DNA from: Nemertoderma westbladi | Taxonomy: Eukaryota; Xenacoelomorpha; Nemertodermatida; Nemertodermatidae | Direction of reading: 5' to 3' | Length of the DNA: 27,091 bases | Assembly: GCA_032718475.1 (NCBI GenBank) | Contig: JAUCBJ010003931.1 | Span: 1 to 27,091, forward strand | Shown: positions 7,924 to 17,596 of the stretch, piece after piece | Layout of the letters: the number at the start of each line of letters is the position of its first letter | Numbering within the stretch: position 1 is the first letter of the stretch | Notes under the pieces: model-generated | Told to the model about the DNA's origin: nothing | What the model saw: only the letters and a program-made list of their open reading frames with translations | Database searches by the model: none | Made by a program: the position numbers and the translations under genes

Positions 7924-10900
7924 CTAGTCTTTAATTTCACTATACACAGAAATTGATTGCAGATATTCGGTAACAGATACCCCACAAGACACGGCGTGGT
8001 CAATAGATAGTTGTACGTCCATGCGTGGATACTTTGCAGCAATTAAAAATAACAGGAAATCTTTCCACAGTTCGGCACAAAGGGGCATTATTCGCAGGGC
8101 TCTTTGGTAGAGTTTACGCGCCTTCGGGATGTGTTTCAGTTTCAACTCTAAAGCGATTCCGAGTCTCCAGAGCTTTGGGTACGGTGGCATATCAACGTAT
8201 AGCAGTGCGTCTATCATTTGTCTCGCTTGTACAAAATTACCCCTCGCTGTTTCTATACAAGCACACTTTACGGTGAGTATTGGTCGGGGTGCGCTCTCCA
8301 ATAAACAGTCCACAATTATGTTCAGTAAGTGAGATGGAGTAGCGTTCAAACAAAGAGTCACATCTTCAAGAAGACATACATCAGGTTCTGCCTCAGGAAA
8401 AACCCGCAAAAACTTTTTTATAATGTCAATGAAAGTAAACAAATCCTTTATAATTATGGTGTTATGCCTTCGCTCGTACAACGAGTACGAATATAAAGAT
8501 ATGTATTCCAGCCACAAAATTTTCAAACTGTCTCCATGCAGGAAAATTATGGCAACATCGAAAAGTTCTTGCATTTGAGTTAATTTCCCTTGAACCATCA
8601 GATGCAATGCAGTTACAAGCCATGTGTAAGGATCGCTCTTCAAGAGATTAATTTGCGCTTGAGATAGCCTATATGTAATTAACTGCCCATCTTCCACATG
8701 TAAAGGCGAACCCAGAATATTGTTTAATAAAACAATTACAGAAATACCACTGGATTCTGTCAACAAATGAATCAAGTTTTCATAGATTCTTAAAAACAAT
8801 TCAGTCCTCCTTGAATGAAACCTTTTAAACATCTTAAACGATTTATATGTTAATTCAATACCATTCAAAATACTGCTAGACATTGCCTTGGAAATACAGG
8901 TCTTAACAGTATCCCAATTCTGAGACTGCTTCACAAGTGAATGCCAAATCGGACAACTTATTCGCTTCTTTTGAACTTTTTTTAGAACCTCATTGCAAAA
9001 ATGCGCATGGGAATCCAAATGTCCTCTCAAAGATTCCATTTCCGCGAGAATTAAGTAAATCGGCAAAGATTTTCGGACGTCATTTATAGCTTTCACAGCG
9101 TGTGTCAGAAGGTTCATCAACTCAGTAACATTTGATACAACAAATGCCTGCGATTTCCACGGTGAGCCCAATTCTAAAGTAGCAGAGAGCTGTGAAGGAA
9201 CTGCGAATGATTTAAACAAAGTAACTGGCAGAATTCCAGTTTCAAGAATATGAACAAAGCTTTCGAAAGCCAAGCATTTATCTTTTTCATTAAGGTATGG
9301 AAGTAACACTGGAAATCGCTCGGTTGGGCTAAACTGAAATATACCATCAGCACCAAGAGAAAATGCCATCAAATGCAATGTCTCTAATTTGGGCTTCCCT
9401 GAATGCACAAACATCATAACCCTAACCAGGAGAGACTCCAGAATGCACCGGGAATGTTTTTTTGAACTATTGGCTTGCGAAATAAAATACTCCATGCATT
9501 TAATAAGCATTTCTTCTTGTTTTATGAATGTTTCTGAGTATTTAATATTTTTCCACCAAATTTCATATGAAGGGCAGTACTGAAGAGCCTTTCTTAAAAT
9601 ATCTTCAAACTCAGTGGGTTTCTTCAATCCCAGCAAATCTAAGTATAAACTCCACAGCTCCACATTTTTTCTGTTCAATTCAAGCGCTCTGGCCAGAGTA
9701 TGTAATGCCATGTCTATATTCTGGTCATCTACATCTCTGATGTCGCCATTACCGAACAACTTGAACCGGGCAAGTTTCATCCAGTCAAAAATAGAGTTAG
9801 GATTTTCAGAAATATTTAGTTCTAACATTTGCTGCAAACTCTGACCCTCCTGATAGTAACGCTGTACATTGTTGGATCTGTCCATGTTGGACACTTTCTG
9901 TAGATGACTATCATTTATAACACCAATGATTGAGGATTTTCCTTTTATATGTTTAAATTGAGGAGATACTCTGTCACCATTACGTGTGCCCTTAGACGAA
10001 TATTTTCCCTTGTCCATTTGGCTATCACTGGTTTGATTAATATTTAGAGAATTCGCAATATGCTGATATGAACACTGCTTTAATGTACAGACTGACATTA
10101 AGTCAAACGAACACAACGGTTTCATTACATCTATATGGTTATGAGACCATTCAGATGAATGATCTGGATCTAAAATTAGATTTTGACAAGTATTAGCTTC
10201 CTTGTTTTTGTTTATCATTGGTAATGGACTAGAATATTCCGAAGACATTACTTCATCAACAGATTTCTGAGTAATTTTCATATCAAACTGTTTTACATTG
10301 AAGAGTGTACCAGATATGCATGTTGGGTTATCTTCACAATCTAACATACTGCTATAACTCCCTCTAAAGAGTTTTTGAATGTCACCATCAGATGTAAGCT
10401 GCAACTTGAGATACCCACAACGGACTCCCATTCCTTTACGTGGTGTAGTCTGTGTTAATGACTTAGTCCTTCTCCTAGCCTTTATCTTTGAAGCCTTATA
10501 TTTCGCATTCGCTATAATTTTCTTCGCTTTGTGAAACCCAGGTGGAATGATTGGTCTAAGTTTTGCATCATCAGTTTTCCGGATAAGTTTAAAATTTGCA
10601 TTAAATTTTACAAATTTATCAACTGGAAAATACAGGTCTTTTGGCACATCTTTTGGAGGCAGTGATGGTCTTCCTGAATATTTTCGTTGCATATTGGACT
10701 TGTTACCATGGTTATTAATCTGTGAAGGACCTGGGCAAGATGTCTTAGCAGAAGCACTATGCATATTTTTTCTCAGCATACCTAACTCCTTCTCTAATGC
10801 TGCCAGTTTCTGTTTTTCCTTTCTTAAGTTACTATGCACCTGTGATTCTTTTACAGTAACAGATCTGTCTATCTTAGGGATTTCTTGTGTTACAGCATTT

Positions 10901-13900
10901 ATAACAAATGAATCAGAATGTGTCTTCAAAAAAGAAGGCGACAATTGGATTTGTTTAACCTCTTGCAAATCATGGTTGGCTTTATCATGATTAACAATTT
11001 CAGTATTTGGTAAAACAACAGTCCTTCTTGTTTCAGATTCCCCAATACGATTTAAAGAAGATTCATTTGATAAGCTATTTTGTTCAGGAAGTACAACATA
11101 TATCCTTTTGTTCTCAGGACTGTATATAGAAGAAACACACTTGTTGGATGGGTTATTCGAAATCAAGGATGGGCAGGATACGATGCTATCATTAATAATG
11201 TCTAGAGATGTTGATGTACAAAAAGAACCTTTAGATACACTCCGATCACATTCACTCTCAGCAGTATCTCCAAATATATTCACTTGTTCATAATCTATGA
11301 CTTTTCCCGTATGATTTTGAGTTGCTAAAATATTATCTAACTCAAATTCATTTACAGATCCTACTGTTTGACCTAAAAACTCCATCAAACTACCACCATA
11401 ACGTTTGGAAGAGACTGAATTTTCTCCATACACAGACTCCATAGACTTAATTACTTCAACAATCATTTTCTCTTTAAGTAGCAATTTCTCTTGTGTCATT
11501 GCAACCTGTTTCTGAACATATTGTGCAACCTTTTTAGCTGCATCAAGCTGAAGCTCTAAATTCATCACACAACCATTAGCTTCATTCAATATTGTCCGTT
11601 TTGAAGTGACAGATTCCATTATATCATTGTATTCTTCTTTTAAGGTGTTCAACAAAGTATTGAAGTTATTTGCCTGGCATTTTTCGGTAACTGTAGATGA
11701 ACTATCACTTAATATTTCTGATATATGAACCATGACATCTTGCAGCTTAACATGAGTGATGGCACCAGAAAACACGGTAGTATTTGTTGTAGCCTCGGAA
11801 TTTACAGGTTTTGTCAATTGAGATAAAACCACTTTTGATGCAAGATGTGACACTGTATCAGCAGGAACTGCAGAAACTTCACCTACAGCCGATGGGACTT
11901 GATGCTTTATGTCAATGTTTGTGGTAGCCTTTGATGGATTTATCTTATGCATGGACTGAAGGACCATATTCCTCAATGTCATTTCATCATCGTCCTCTGA
12001 AAAATTAGTTGTTGATTGTATATTCTGATATGATGGTGTAGCTGATAATAATATGGCGTCAGTTTGTGTATTCAAACTTACAGATAAATTACTCTTACCC
12101 TGAATAATTAATTCCTCATTAGCTGCAGAACGTTGTATGTCACTGACTGCTGTCTGTGATTGCTCTGTCACAAACAGATTATCATCATTAGGAGATATTT
12201 TGCAACCGCAGCTTTCAGTTACATGGGTATTTGTACCAGTACCTGTACCAGGATATATCTTAAGGACATCTCGCGGTGATACATCCTCAATAGAAAGAAC
12301 ATCACTATAATTATGAAAAGGCTTGCATTTTTTAGCAGAGGCAAATGATGATTTAGGCACAGGGTTGGAGTTTATTGGCATATTGTTTTCTTGTTTGTAG
12401 GCAGTGTTGTTATTATTAGCCATTCGTATATGTTTCAAGCTAGGTTGAGATTTACTGCTTTTACCACTTTTGTCAAATTGGGAATGATAATTTAAATGTC
12501 TGTTTTTTGTATGCCCTTGGAATTGTGACTTACAATCTGTAACAAGTGGAGATGAGCTAGTCAAATAACTATTGCTAGAAGTAGATATACCTAGATTAAC
12601 ATTGTTAGAAGTATTAGATACAGGAATAATAATTAACTCATCAGCTTCAACATCTGAGGCGCTGTCACAATCCATTTTATCAAAATCTCCCAATAATTGA
12701 CCCCATAGTGGAACTAGACTTTGTGTTTCACCTTTGTCAATAGTAAACACCTCTTCTCCATTCTTGCTGTGACCTACATCAGACTGCAAAACACCTTCAG
12801 GTGTAGAAAATGCTGAAGTTTCAGGAAAAATACTATCATTTGCCATTTCTTTAGTGTTAGGTAAATTAACATTAACAACATCACCAACAAATGACGTTTT
12901 TAAGGACCCCAATGTACGTCTCACCTCTTCTTCTTTTTCACATAAATCTCTCATAAGTGCATTTCTAAGTAAATCTCGCGATGTGGAAGTAAATGGATTA
13001 TTTGTGATACCTCTATACATTGTGGGATGCTGATATTCTATATCATTGATTCTACCAGGCACTGATGGTTTGATGCAACTGTACTGAGAAACATTAAATG
13101 GATATGTAGTGCTGGTCCCGGTATTGGGCTTTTTATTATCAGTCATTACAGAAAAATTATTTCTTAAATCGGTATCACCATACATATTATTGACATCACC
13201 AGCTGGTAATTTTTGACTTGGTCTGAAATCCGAATTATAAGACGAAAAGGAGATATCAGAAGCTAAAGAGACCGTATTATCATTAGCGTAAGAAGGATCA
13301 ACCTCCATATCCAGCTGTTGGTAATCATCTATAACGCCAGGAAGATGTATAGTGTCATTTGTTGTTGGTAGTGGTGGACGGGAATTTAAACTACTGTTCG
13401 AAGTAGCATTATTAATAGCAAATGGAGGGGAAATCGCATTTGCAACAGGGAGAGGTATTTCACTTACTGGTGGGATTGATTTAAAACTATCAACAAGTAT
13501 GCGCTGTTCCTTAATCATTGATTCTATTTTATTACATATTTGGTTTGGAGGGGCTTGCTGCGGCTCATCATTGATGGAATTGAGAGGGCTTTCTGGGGCA
13601 CAAAGTTCTTGGTGGGTGTTCCGCTCTATGGTTGGAGATGAAGTCTCAAAACTGTCTACAGTTGAATGATACCATTTTGTTTCTTTTTTACATTCATCAG
13701 AACCCGCAGTTGTTTCATACAATTCTCTAGAAGATTTAAGAGCTTTTTGTCGCAGCACTAACAATTCTAAGTCAGCATCATACATACTGGAATCTTCTAT
13801 TCGACTTTTCGAGTGTTCATGTCGCTGATGTTTCTGTTCCTGGTAGTAATAGTGACGCTCTTTTCGATGTGATTTATTTCGCAATGTATCATTGCACAGA

Positions 13901-13986
13901 ATTTCACCTTCCTCAAGGTCTGAAGTATCGAACTTATCTTCATAATGTGCCTTATGCATATACTTTCTTTTGCCTTTATTTGGCAT
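7924..13986 (-). CDS. ZFC3H1: ZFC3H1, zinc finger C3H1 domain protein (PAXT scaffold)
   Basis: One frame of 2020 codons with no intron. The ATG at 13986 is the first after an in-frame TAA 9 nt upstream. In human cells ZFC3H1 links the helicase MTR4 and PABPN1 (PAXT), retains polyadenylated RNA in the nucleus and hands it to the exosome. The N terminus has DTSDLEEGEILCND, like the EDGEI motif of the human start. A long low-complexity Ser/Asn/Thr-rich region follows. Coiled-coil segments lie at about residues 780-855 and 1048-1077. A basic region with KAKKIIANAKYKASKIKARR lies near 1140-1170. The signature finger is CSFDLMSVCTLKQCSYQH at 1292-1309 (C1292, C1300, C1305, H1309). From about 1370 to 2010 there are helical HAT/TPR-like repeats, e.g. 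ALHTLARALELNRKNVELW and FEDILRKALQYCPSYEIWW. The length is close to the human protein (about 1990). The frame is fully intact. Confidence 0.93.
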   Translation of the reverse strand: MPNKGKRKYMHKAHYEDKFDTSDLEEGEILCNDTLRNKSHRKERHYYYQEQKHQRHEHSKSRIEDSSMYDADLELLVLRQKALKSSRELYETTAGSDECKKETKWYHSTVDSFETSSPTIERNTHQELCAPESPLNSINDEPQQAPPNQICNKIESMIKEQRILVDSFKSIPPVSEIPLPVANAISPPFAINNATSNSSLNSRPPLPTTNDTIHLPGVIDDYQQLDMEVDPSYANDNTVSLASDISFSSYNSDFRPSQKLPAGDVNNMYGDTDLRNNFSVMTDNKKPNTGTSTTYPFNVSQYSCIKPSVPGRINDIEYQHPTMYRGITNNPFTSTSRDLLRNALMRDLCEKEEEVRRTLGSLKTSFVGDVVNVNLPNTKEMANDSIFPETSAFSTPEGVLQSDVGHSKNGEEVFTIDKGETQSLVPLWGQLLGDFDKMDCDSASDVEADELIIIPVSNTSNNVNLGISTSSNSYLTSSSPLVTDCKSQFQGHTKNRHLNYHSQFDKSGKSSKSQPSLKHIRMANNNNTAYKQENNMPINSNPVPKSSFASAKKCKPFHNYSDVLSIEDVSPRDVLKIYPGTGTGTNTHVTESCGCKISPNDDNLFVTEQSQTAVSDIQRSAANEELIIQGKSNLSVSLNTQTDAILLSATPSYQNIQSTTNFSEDDDEMTLRNMVLQSMHKINPSKATTNIDIKHQVPSAVGEVSAVPADTVSHLASKVVLSQLTKPVNSEATTNTTVFSGAITHVKLQDVMVHISEILSDSSSTVTEKCQANNFNTLLNTLKEEYNDIMESVTSKRTILNEANGCVMNLELQLDAAKKVAQYVQKQVAMTQEKLLLKEKMIVEVIKSMESVYGENSVSSKRYGGSLMEFLGQTVGSVNEFELDNILATQNHTGKVIDYEQVNIFGDTAESECDRSVSKGSFCTSTSLDIINDSIVSCPSLISNNPSNKCVSSIYSPENKRIYVVLPEQNSLSNESSLNRIGESETRRTVVLPNTEIVNHDKANHDLQEVKQIQLSPSFLKTHSDSFVINAVTQEIPKIDRSVTVKESQVHSNLRKEKQKLAALEKELGMLRKNMHSASAKTSCPGPSQINNHGNKSNMQRKYSGRPSLPPKDVPKDLYFPVDKFVKFNANFKLIRKTDDAKLRPIIPPGFHKAKKIIANAKYKASKIKARRRTKSLTQTTPRKGMGVRCGYLKLQLTSDGDIQKLFRGSYSSMLDCEDNPTCISGTLFNVKQFDMKITQKSVDEVMSSEYSSPLPMINKNKEANTCQNLILDPDHSSEWSHNHIDVMKPLCSFDLMSVCTLKQCSYQHIANSLNINQTSDSQMDKGKYSSKGTRNGDRVSPQFKHIKGKSSIIGVINDSHLQKVSNMDRSNNVQRYYQEGQSLQQMLELNISENPNSIFDWMKLARFKLFGNGDIRDVDDQNIDMALHTLARALELNRKNVELWSLYLDLLGLKKPTEFEDILRKALQYCPSYEIWWKNIKYSETFIKQEEMLIKCMEYFISQANSSKKHSRCILESLLVRVMMFVHSGKPKLETLHLMAFSLGADGIFQFSPTERFPVLLPYLNEKDKCLAFESFVHILETGILPVTLFKSFAVPSQLSATLELGSPWKSQAFVVSNVTELMNLLTHAVKAINDVRKSLPIYLILAEMESLRGHLDSHAHFCNEVLKKVQKKRISCPIWHSLVKQSQNWDTVKTCISKAMSSSILNGIELTYKSFKMFKRFHSRRTELFLRIYENLIHLLTESSGISVIVLLNNILGSPLHVEDGQLITYRLSQAQINLLKSDPYTWLVTALHLMVQGKLTQMQELFDVAIIFLHGDSLKILWLEYISLYSYSLYERRHNTIIIKDLFTFIDIIKKFLRVFPEAEPDVCLLEDVTLCLNATPSHLLNIIVDCLLESAPRPILTVKCACIETARGNFVQARQMIDALLYVDMPPYPKLWRLGIALELKLKHIPKARKLYQRALRIMPLCAELWKDFLLFLIAAKYPRMDVQLSIDHAVSCGVSVTEYLQSISVYSEIKD

Positions 13987-14030
13987 CTTATTTTAAGCTA
14001 GATACCATAGAACATATAGTATAGTATAAG

Positions 14031-14040
14031 TATATATATA
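14031..14040 (-). promoter_or_regulatory. TATA-like run upstream of ZFC3H1
   Basis: TATATATATA lies 45-54 nt upstream of the ZFC3H1 start codon on the minus strand. It could serve as a TATA element with a very short 5' leader, but AT runs of this kind are common in this window. Confidence 0.25.
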
Positions 14041-14689
14041 AACACTATAAATCTTGCAAAGAATTCATCACAAAAAGACTAACACACTGTCAAAATACAA
14101 CTTTTTTAAATAGCAATATTCCATGCATAATTCTAAACATAACGATATGATATTCGCTAAACTTGTAGTTCAGCATGTAGTTCAATTGCTGGTATGCTTT
14201 TTTGAAAAAATGTACCCTCTATCAATTATCAACATTGGATTCGATCTAGATGCACCAGCCACTCAGCAGCTATGCTCTGTACATATATATCGCTGGATGC
14301 TCAAATACTATCAATTCAACCAAAGCGCCACAAAATTCCGGCACTTTTTACTTTTAGAGATCATGCTTGTTCATCCAATTTTTCAGCCATTACCGGTACT
14401 GTTAGAACGCCTACTGAAATAATAACTAATAATATTATAAATATAATTCTATCAGCATAAAATATATAACACTATAAGTTTTACTGATTTAGGCATAGAC
14501 ATTAAGATACTGTAAACATTACTGATTAATTTACTCAATTACTAATTAATTTTAAGGGCAGTATCACATATCACTATGATAATGAAATGAAACATTGATA
14601 TATAATCTTCACAATAACTGATAAGTATTTAACAATTTACAGATTTATTATATTTCAGTTTTTTACACATTTTTTTTAGTTTAAATAAG
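14041..14689. other. Upstream flank of ZFC3H1, no gene recognised
   Basis: AT-rich sequence. A plus-strand open frame of 99 codons at 14123-14422 has no recognisable domain, and the same stretch is the expected promoter and 5' leader region of ZFC3H1. No CCCH exon for NUP42 was recognised on the minus strand. Confidence 0.4.
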
Positions 14690-15085
14690 TGCCCACTTTA
14701 AGGTCAAAAATTAGTTTTACCCCAAAGTGGGCCTTTTAACAGCCTTTTCAATAAACCTTTGATTTGATACATTAAATAGTTGATAATTAGCTTGGTTTTC
14801 GCTTTAACATACCCTGTTCCAGCCTTATGTGGGGTAAAATCGGGTTCAGTACACCCACTTGGCAATTTTTTGAAGTTCCAAAACCCGTTGATTTTCTGAT
14901 GTACTGCAGTACTGTACTGGTATATATACCAATCGAGGGAAAGGAGCAGGTCACAGAGGCGGGCTTTTTTACCAAAACAATAAACGGCCACTTTACCAAT
15001 TGAGAGAAAGGAGCAGGTTACAGAGGCAGGCTTTTCTAACCAAAACAATAAACGATCACCTCTGAGCAAGGTGGGTGGATACATG
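14690..15085. repeat. Repeat fragment with a 66-bp tandem duplication
   Basis: At 14929-14994 and 14995-15061 two similar units follow each other. Each contains GAAAGGAGCAGGT, CACAGAGG or TACAGAGG, GCTTTT and ACCAAAACAATAAACG. The reverse complement of this unit recurs at 4336-4384 and about 18045-18095. The left part includes GTTTTACCCCAAAGTGGGCC, resembling the ACCCCAAA-rich ends of the element at 17764. I infer a decayed relative of that element. Confidence 0.6.
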
Positions 15086-15261
15086 ACCGAACGTAATCAG
15101 GATCGAATGTAACATATTTATTACATATAGAACATATAACCGCAATTATGTTACATTGGATCCTATAACTATGTTACATTCGATCTACAAATTACTAAGC
15201 CCTATAATTTCCCCTGAAATAATATATTTGTATTTGTAAACTGCAGTACTGAAATACGTCT
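15086..15261. repeat. Short inverted repeat
   Basis: GATCGAATGTAACAT near 15101 and ATGTTACATTCGATC near 15171 are exact reverse complements about 55 nt apart, with ATGTTACATTGGATC between them as a third, imperfect copy. The rest of the stretch is AT-rich and without a gene. Confidence 0.6.
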
Positions 15262-15603
15262 AAACATTATATCAGCCATTCCAAGCAAAAGTAAACATTC
15301 TGGTGAAAAATGAAAGTACTTAGAAATGAATTTTTTTTGTTTTTGAGTGTGTAGCACGCATATTGTGCTTCATAAAACTGTTTTCAAATTTTCCATAACC
15401 CCCGCCAATTTTTTTTTACAGTGGCCGCAAAATGTGACTTCCAAAAATTCAATATTTTTGGCATAATTACATACAAACCAAAATGGCATGATCATTACCA
15501 AACTGGCAATATCATGTGTTTTTCAGAATCTTATATCTATGTAGTAATTAGCCATGTCGGTTAAATTTTTTCTAATAGCATTGTTATGAGTGGATGGAAA
15601 ATA

Positions 15604-15776
15604 TGTCAAGACCGTTACGCTGAAGAGCAAGTTTTTCCAATATCTCCAGATCCCAGGCAGTAATGGTTATAATCTTTTATATCTATCGTTAGCTGGTTCA
15701 TATCAATTGTTTGAGTCATATAGTTTAACTTGACTATATGTTCGAGTTGTAGTAAATCAGCGTAACGGTCGTGACA
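15604..15776. repeat. Inverted repeat with CGACCGTTACGCTG core
   Basis: TGTCAAGACCGTTACGCTGA at 15604-15623 and its near-exact reverse TCAGCGTAACGGTCGTGACA at 15757-15776 match at 19 of 20 positions. The loop is about 133 nt. The same word occurs again at 17293-17311 (TGTCACGACCGTTACGCTG) and in degenerate form at 16737-16756. Confidence 0.75.
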
Positions 15777-16179
15777 TTAACATGTGGGAATATTAGCATG
15801 TAGGGAGGCCTATAATTCAAGGAATGAAAGGTCGTCTTTTTTACTCGCCATTTACATTACATTTTGGAATATGATTCCAAACAAAGTGATAATTGTAATA
15901 TTGGGCGTACAAAGGTTTCTTCTTAACCTATAAAGAGCCAAAACAGCAATTGTGGCCATAACAGTTGTGACACAAACCTTAGAAATCATTATTATGCAGT
16001 ACAAATTAATTTGTATCATTTATGATACAGGAAGGATGTACCTAATTATATTTATAATTATACTGTAATCAGGTAATGTACACATAATAACCAAAATATC
16101 AGCTTACAATACTACATAGAACAGTAGAACCTAGGGCTGCTTTCATATAATCTACAAAATTTAAAAATTATGTTTATTT
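15777..16179. other. Intergenic, no gene seen
   Basis: AT-rich sequence with no convincing open frame, RNA gene or clear repeat boundary that I could support. Confidence 0.4.
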
Positions 16180-16660
16180 ACATTTTAACTTTTCATTTTA
16201 GCACCGAACAGCCGAACATGGTATGTGTATTGAAGTGCGGAATTTCAAAAGCCTTCCATTGAAATCAGCGCTCCAGAAAACCTGCTGACCTGTATGTTAT
16301 TGAAATAAACACCATTCATACTATTCTTGTTGTTTTCACTAATTTGAAAAAGGCTGGTTACTTGCACTTTTCATTTTAGCACCAAAAATGGTACGTGTGT
16401 TCAACTGCGTTATTTAAAAAGCCTTCCATCAAGATTGAAATCAGCGCACCCGAAAACCCGTATGAAATTGAAATAAACACCATTCATACTATTCTTGTTG
16501 TTTTCACTAATTTGAAAAATGCTGGTTACTTGCACTTTTCATTTCAGCACTAAAAAAGGTAGATGTGTTCAATTGCGGAATGTAAAAAGCCTTCCATTAA
16601 AATCAGCGTACAAGAAAACCTGCCTGAAATCGATATCAATACCTAATTCTAATACCGGTA
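16180..16660 (+). repeat. Three tandem copies of a 168-178-bp module
   Basis: Copies begin near 16180, 16358 and 16526. Shared landmarks are CTTTTCATTTTAGCACC (CTTTTCATTTCAGCACT in the third), AAAAGCCTTCCAT, AAATCAGCG, and, in the first two, GAAATAAACACCATTCATAC and TTGTTGTTTTCACTAATTTG. Each copy has a pyrimidine tract plus AG, and copies one and two have AATAAA (16304-16309, 16472-16477). No intact coding frame links them. Confidence 0.8.
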
Positions 16661-16845
16661 CCTTAACATTTTTTGAAATTCAGATTTATGTGAAAATCGA
16701 TAATGTATGTCACAAGCACAACCGTTACGAAACTATATCACGACCTTTACGTTGGTTAATTGATTGCCACATTCTCTAATGATACTATATTGCCATAATG
16801 TTAATTTCATTTGAAACTCTCTCTCTATTAACATGTTAGTCTGAC

Positions 16846-17095
16846 ATAAAGTAAAAGTAAAGTAAATTTTCTTCGGCCTACGCTCTCGGCGGATTACGCA
16901 CAAAGTCTGACGACTTATTTCCAGTGCGGTCCCCCCAGAACTCTACTCCCCAGAGGAAACTCCAGTACTCATTTAGCTACCACTTAAGGATGCAAGGCAG
17001 AGATGTGTCCTGGCTGGTCCCTTTAAAGCATTCGTGCCGAAACGAAAACTGCCCTGGCCCATGTGAGGATCGAACCCACAACCTACAGGAGATGT
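16846..17095 (-). mobile_element. tRNA-derived SINE, 5' truncated
   Basis: On the minus strand the sequence reads GGTTGTGGGTTCGATCCTCA: GGTTCGATCC at 17076-17067 is a perfect Pol III B box in a tRNA T-arm context. A body of about 200 bp follows, ending in a TTTACTTTACTTTTACTTTA tail at 16865-16846. No A box was found 30-60 nt upstream, so the head is missing. The body has no open frame. The family was not identified. Confidence 0.65.
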
Positions 17096-17596
17096 GAATA
17101 TGGAATATAATGGAATATAATCAATAAAACGTAATGTATTCCATTACAGTGCGGTTTCGATTTTATTAAAGGTCAATCAATATCTTAGGATCATATCATA
17201 GTAATATATTTTCAATATCATTCTTCCATGTCATTCTCAATTCTATTTCAATATGATTCTTCCACTCATTAATAACGGAAACCCATGCGGAATGTCACGA
17301 CCGTTACGCTGGAATGGCTGATACAATGTTTCCTGTAAAAAAACATAAAAAAAGAAAGTAATTCAGAAAAAAACACCTACCGGTAGGCCTAATAAAAAAA
17401 ACTCCTACGGTAATTCAGAAAAAGAATTAATAAAAAAACACCTAGGCCTAATTATTAAAAAGACGCAAAGACCCAATTCATTAAAAAACGCCTACCAGTA
17501 CCGGTCCGGTCCGGTAATGAATAGGCCAGGCGGAATAAGTTGAAGTTGAAGTTAGTGACTACAATTAAAATCTGGGACTCCCTACAGCCCTACCTA
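17096..17596. other. Intergenic, A-rich, no gene seen
   Basis: TGGAATATAA occurs twice in tandem near 17100-17120. 17337-17480 is A-rich with ACACCTACCGGTAGGCCTAA-like words. CCGGTCCGGTCCGG-type words lie near 17500. No coding or RNA gene was recognised. Confidence 0.4.

Larger units (their letters stand above)
15262..17331. mobile_element. Candidate 2.07-kb element bounded by 22-bp inverted ends
   Basis: Positions 15262-15283 (ATATCAGCCATTCCA at the inner end) and 17310-17331 (TGGAATGGCTGAT at the inner end) are reverse complements with one mismatch over 22 bp. No target duplication is evident. Inside are several copies of a CACGACCGTTACGCTG motif, a triplicated module and a SINE fragment, but no transposase. 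The pair could also come from two separate repeats. Confidence 0.35.

Noticed and set aside
10547-10990. Plus-strand open frame of 147 codons
   Set aside because: It is antisense to the intact ZFC3H1 frame and shows no domain.
14123-14422. Plus-strand open frame of 99 codons upstream of ZFC3H1
   Set aside because: No recognisable domain, no splice or start context, AT-rich composition; kept only as a remark.
17041-17095. tRNA gene
   Set aside because: Only a T-arm/B-box segment is present; no A box, anticodon arm or acceptor pairing was found.
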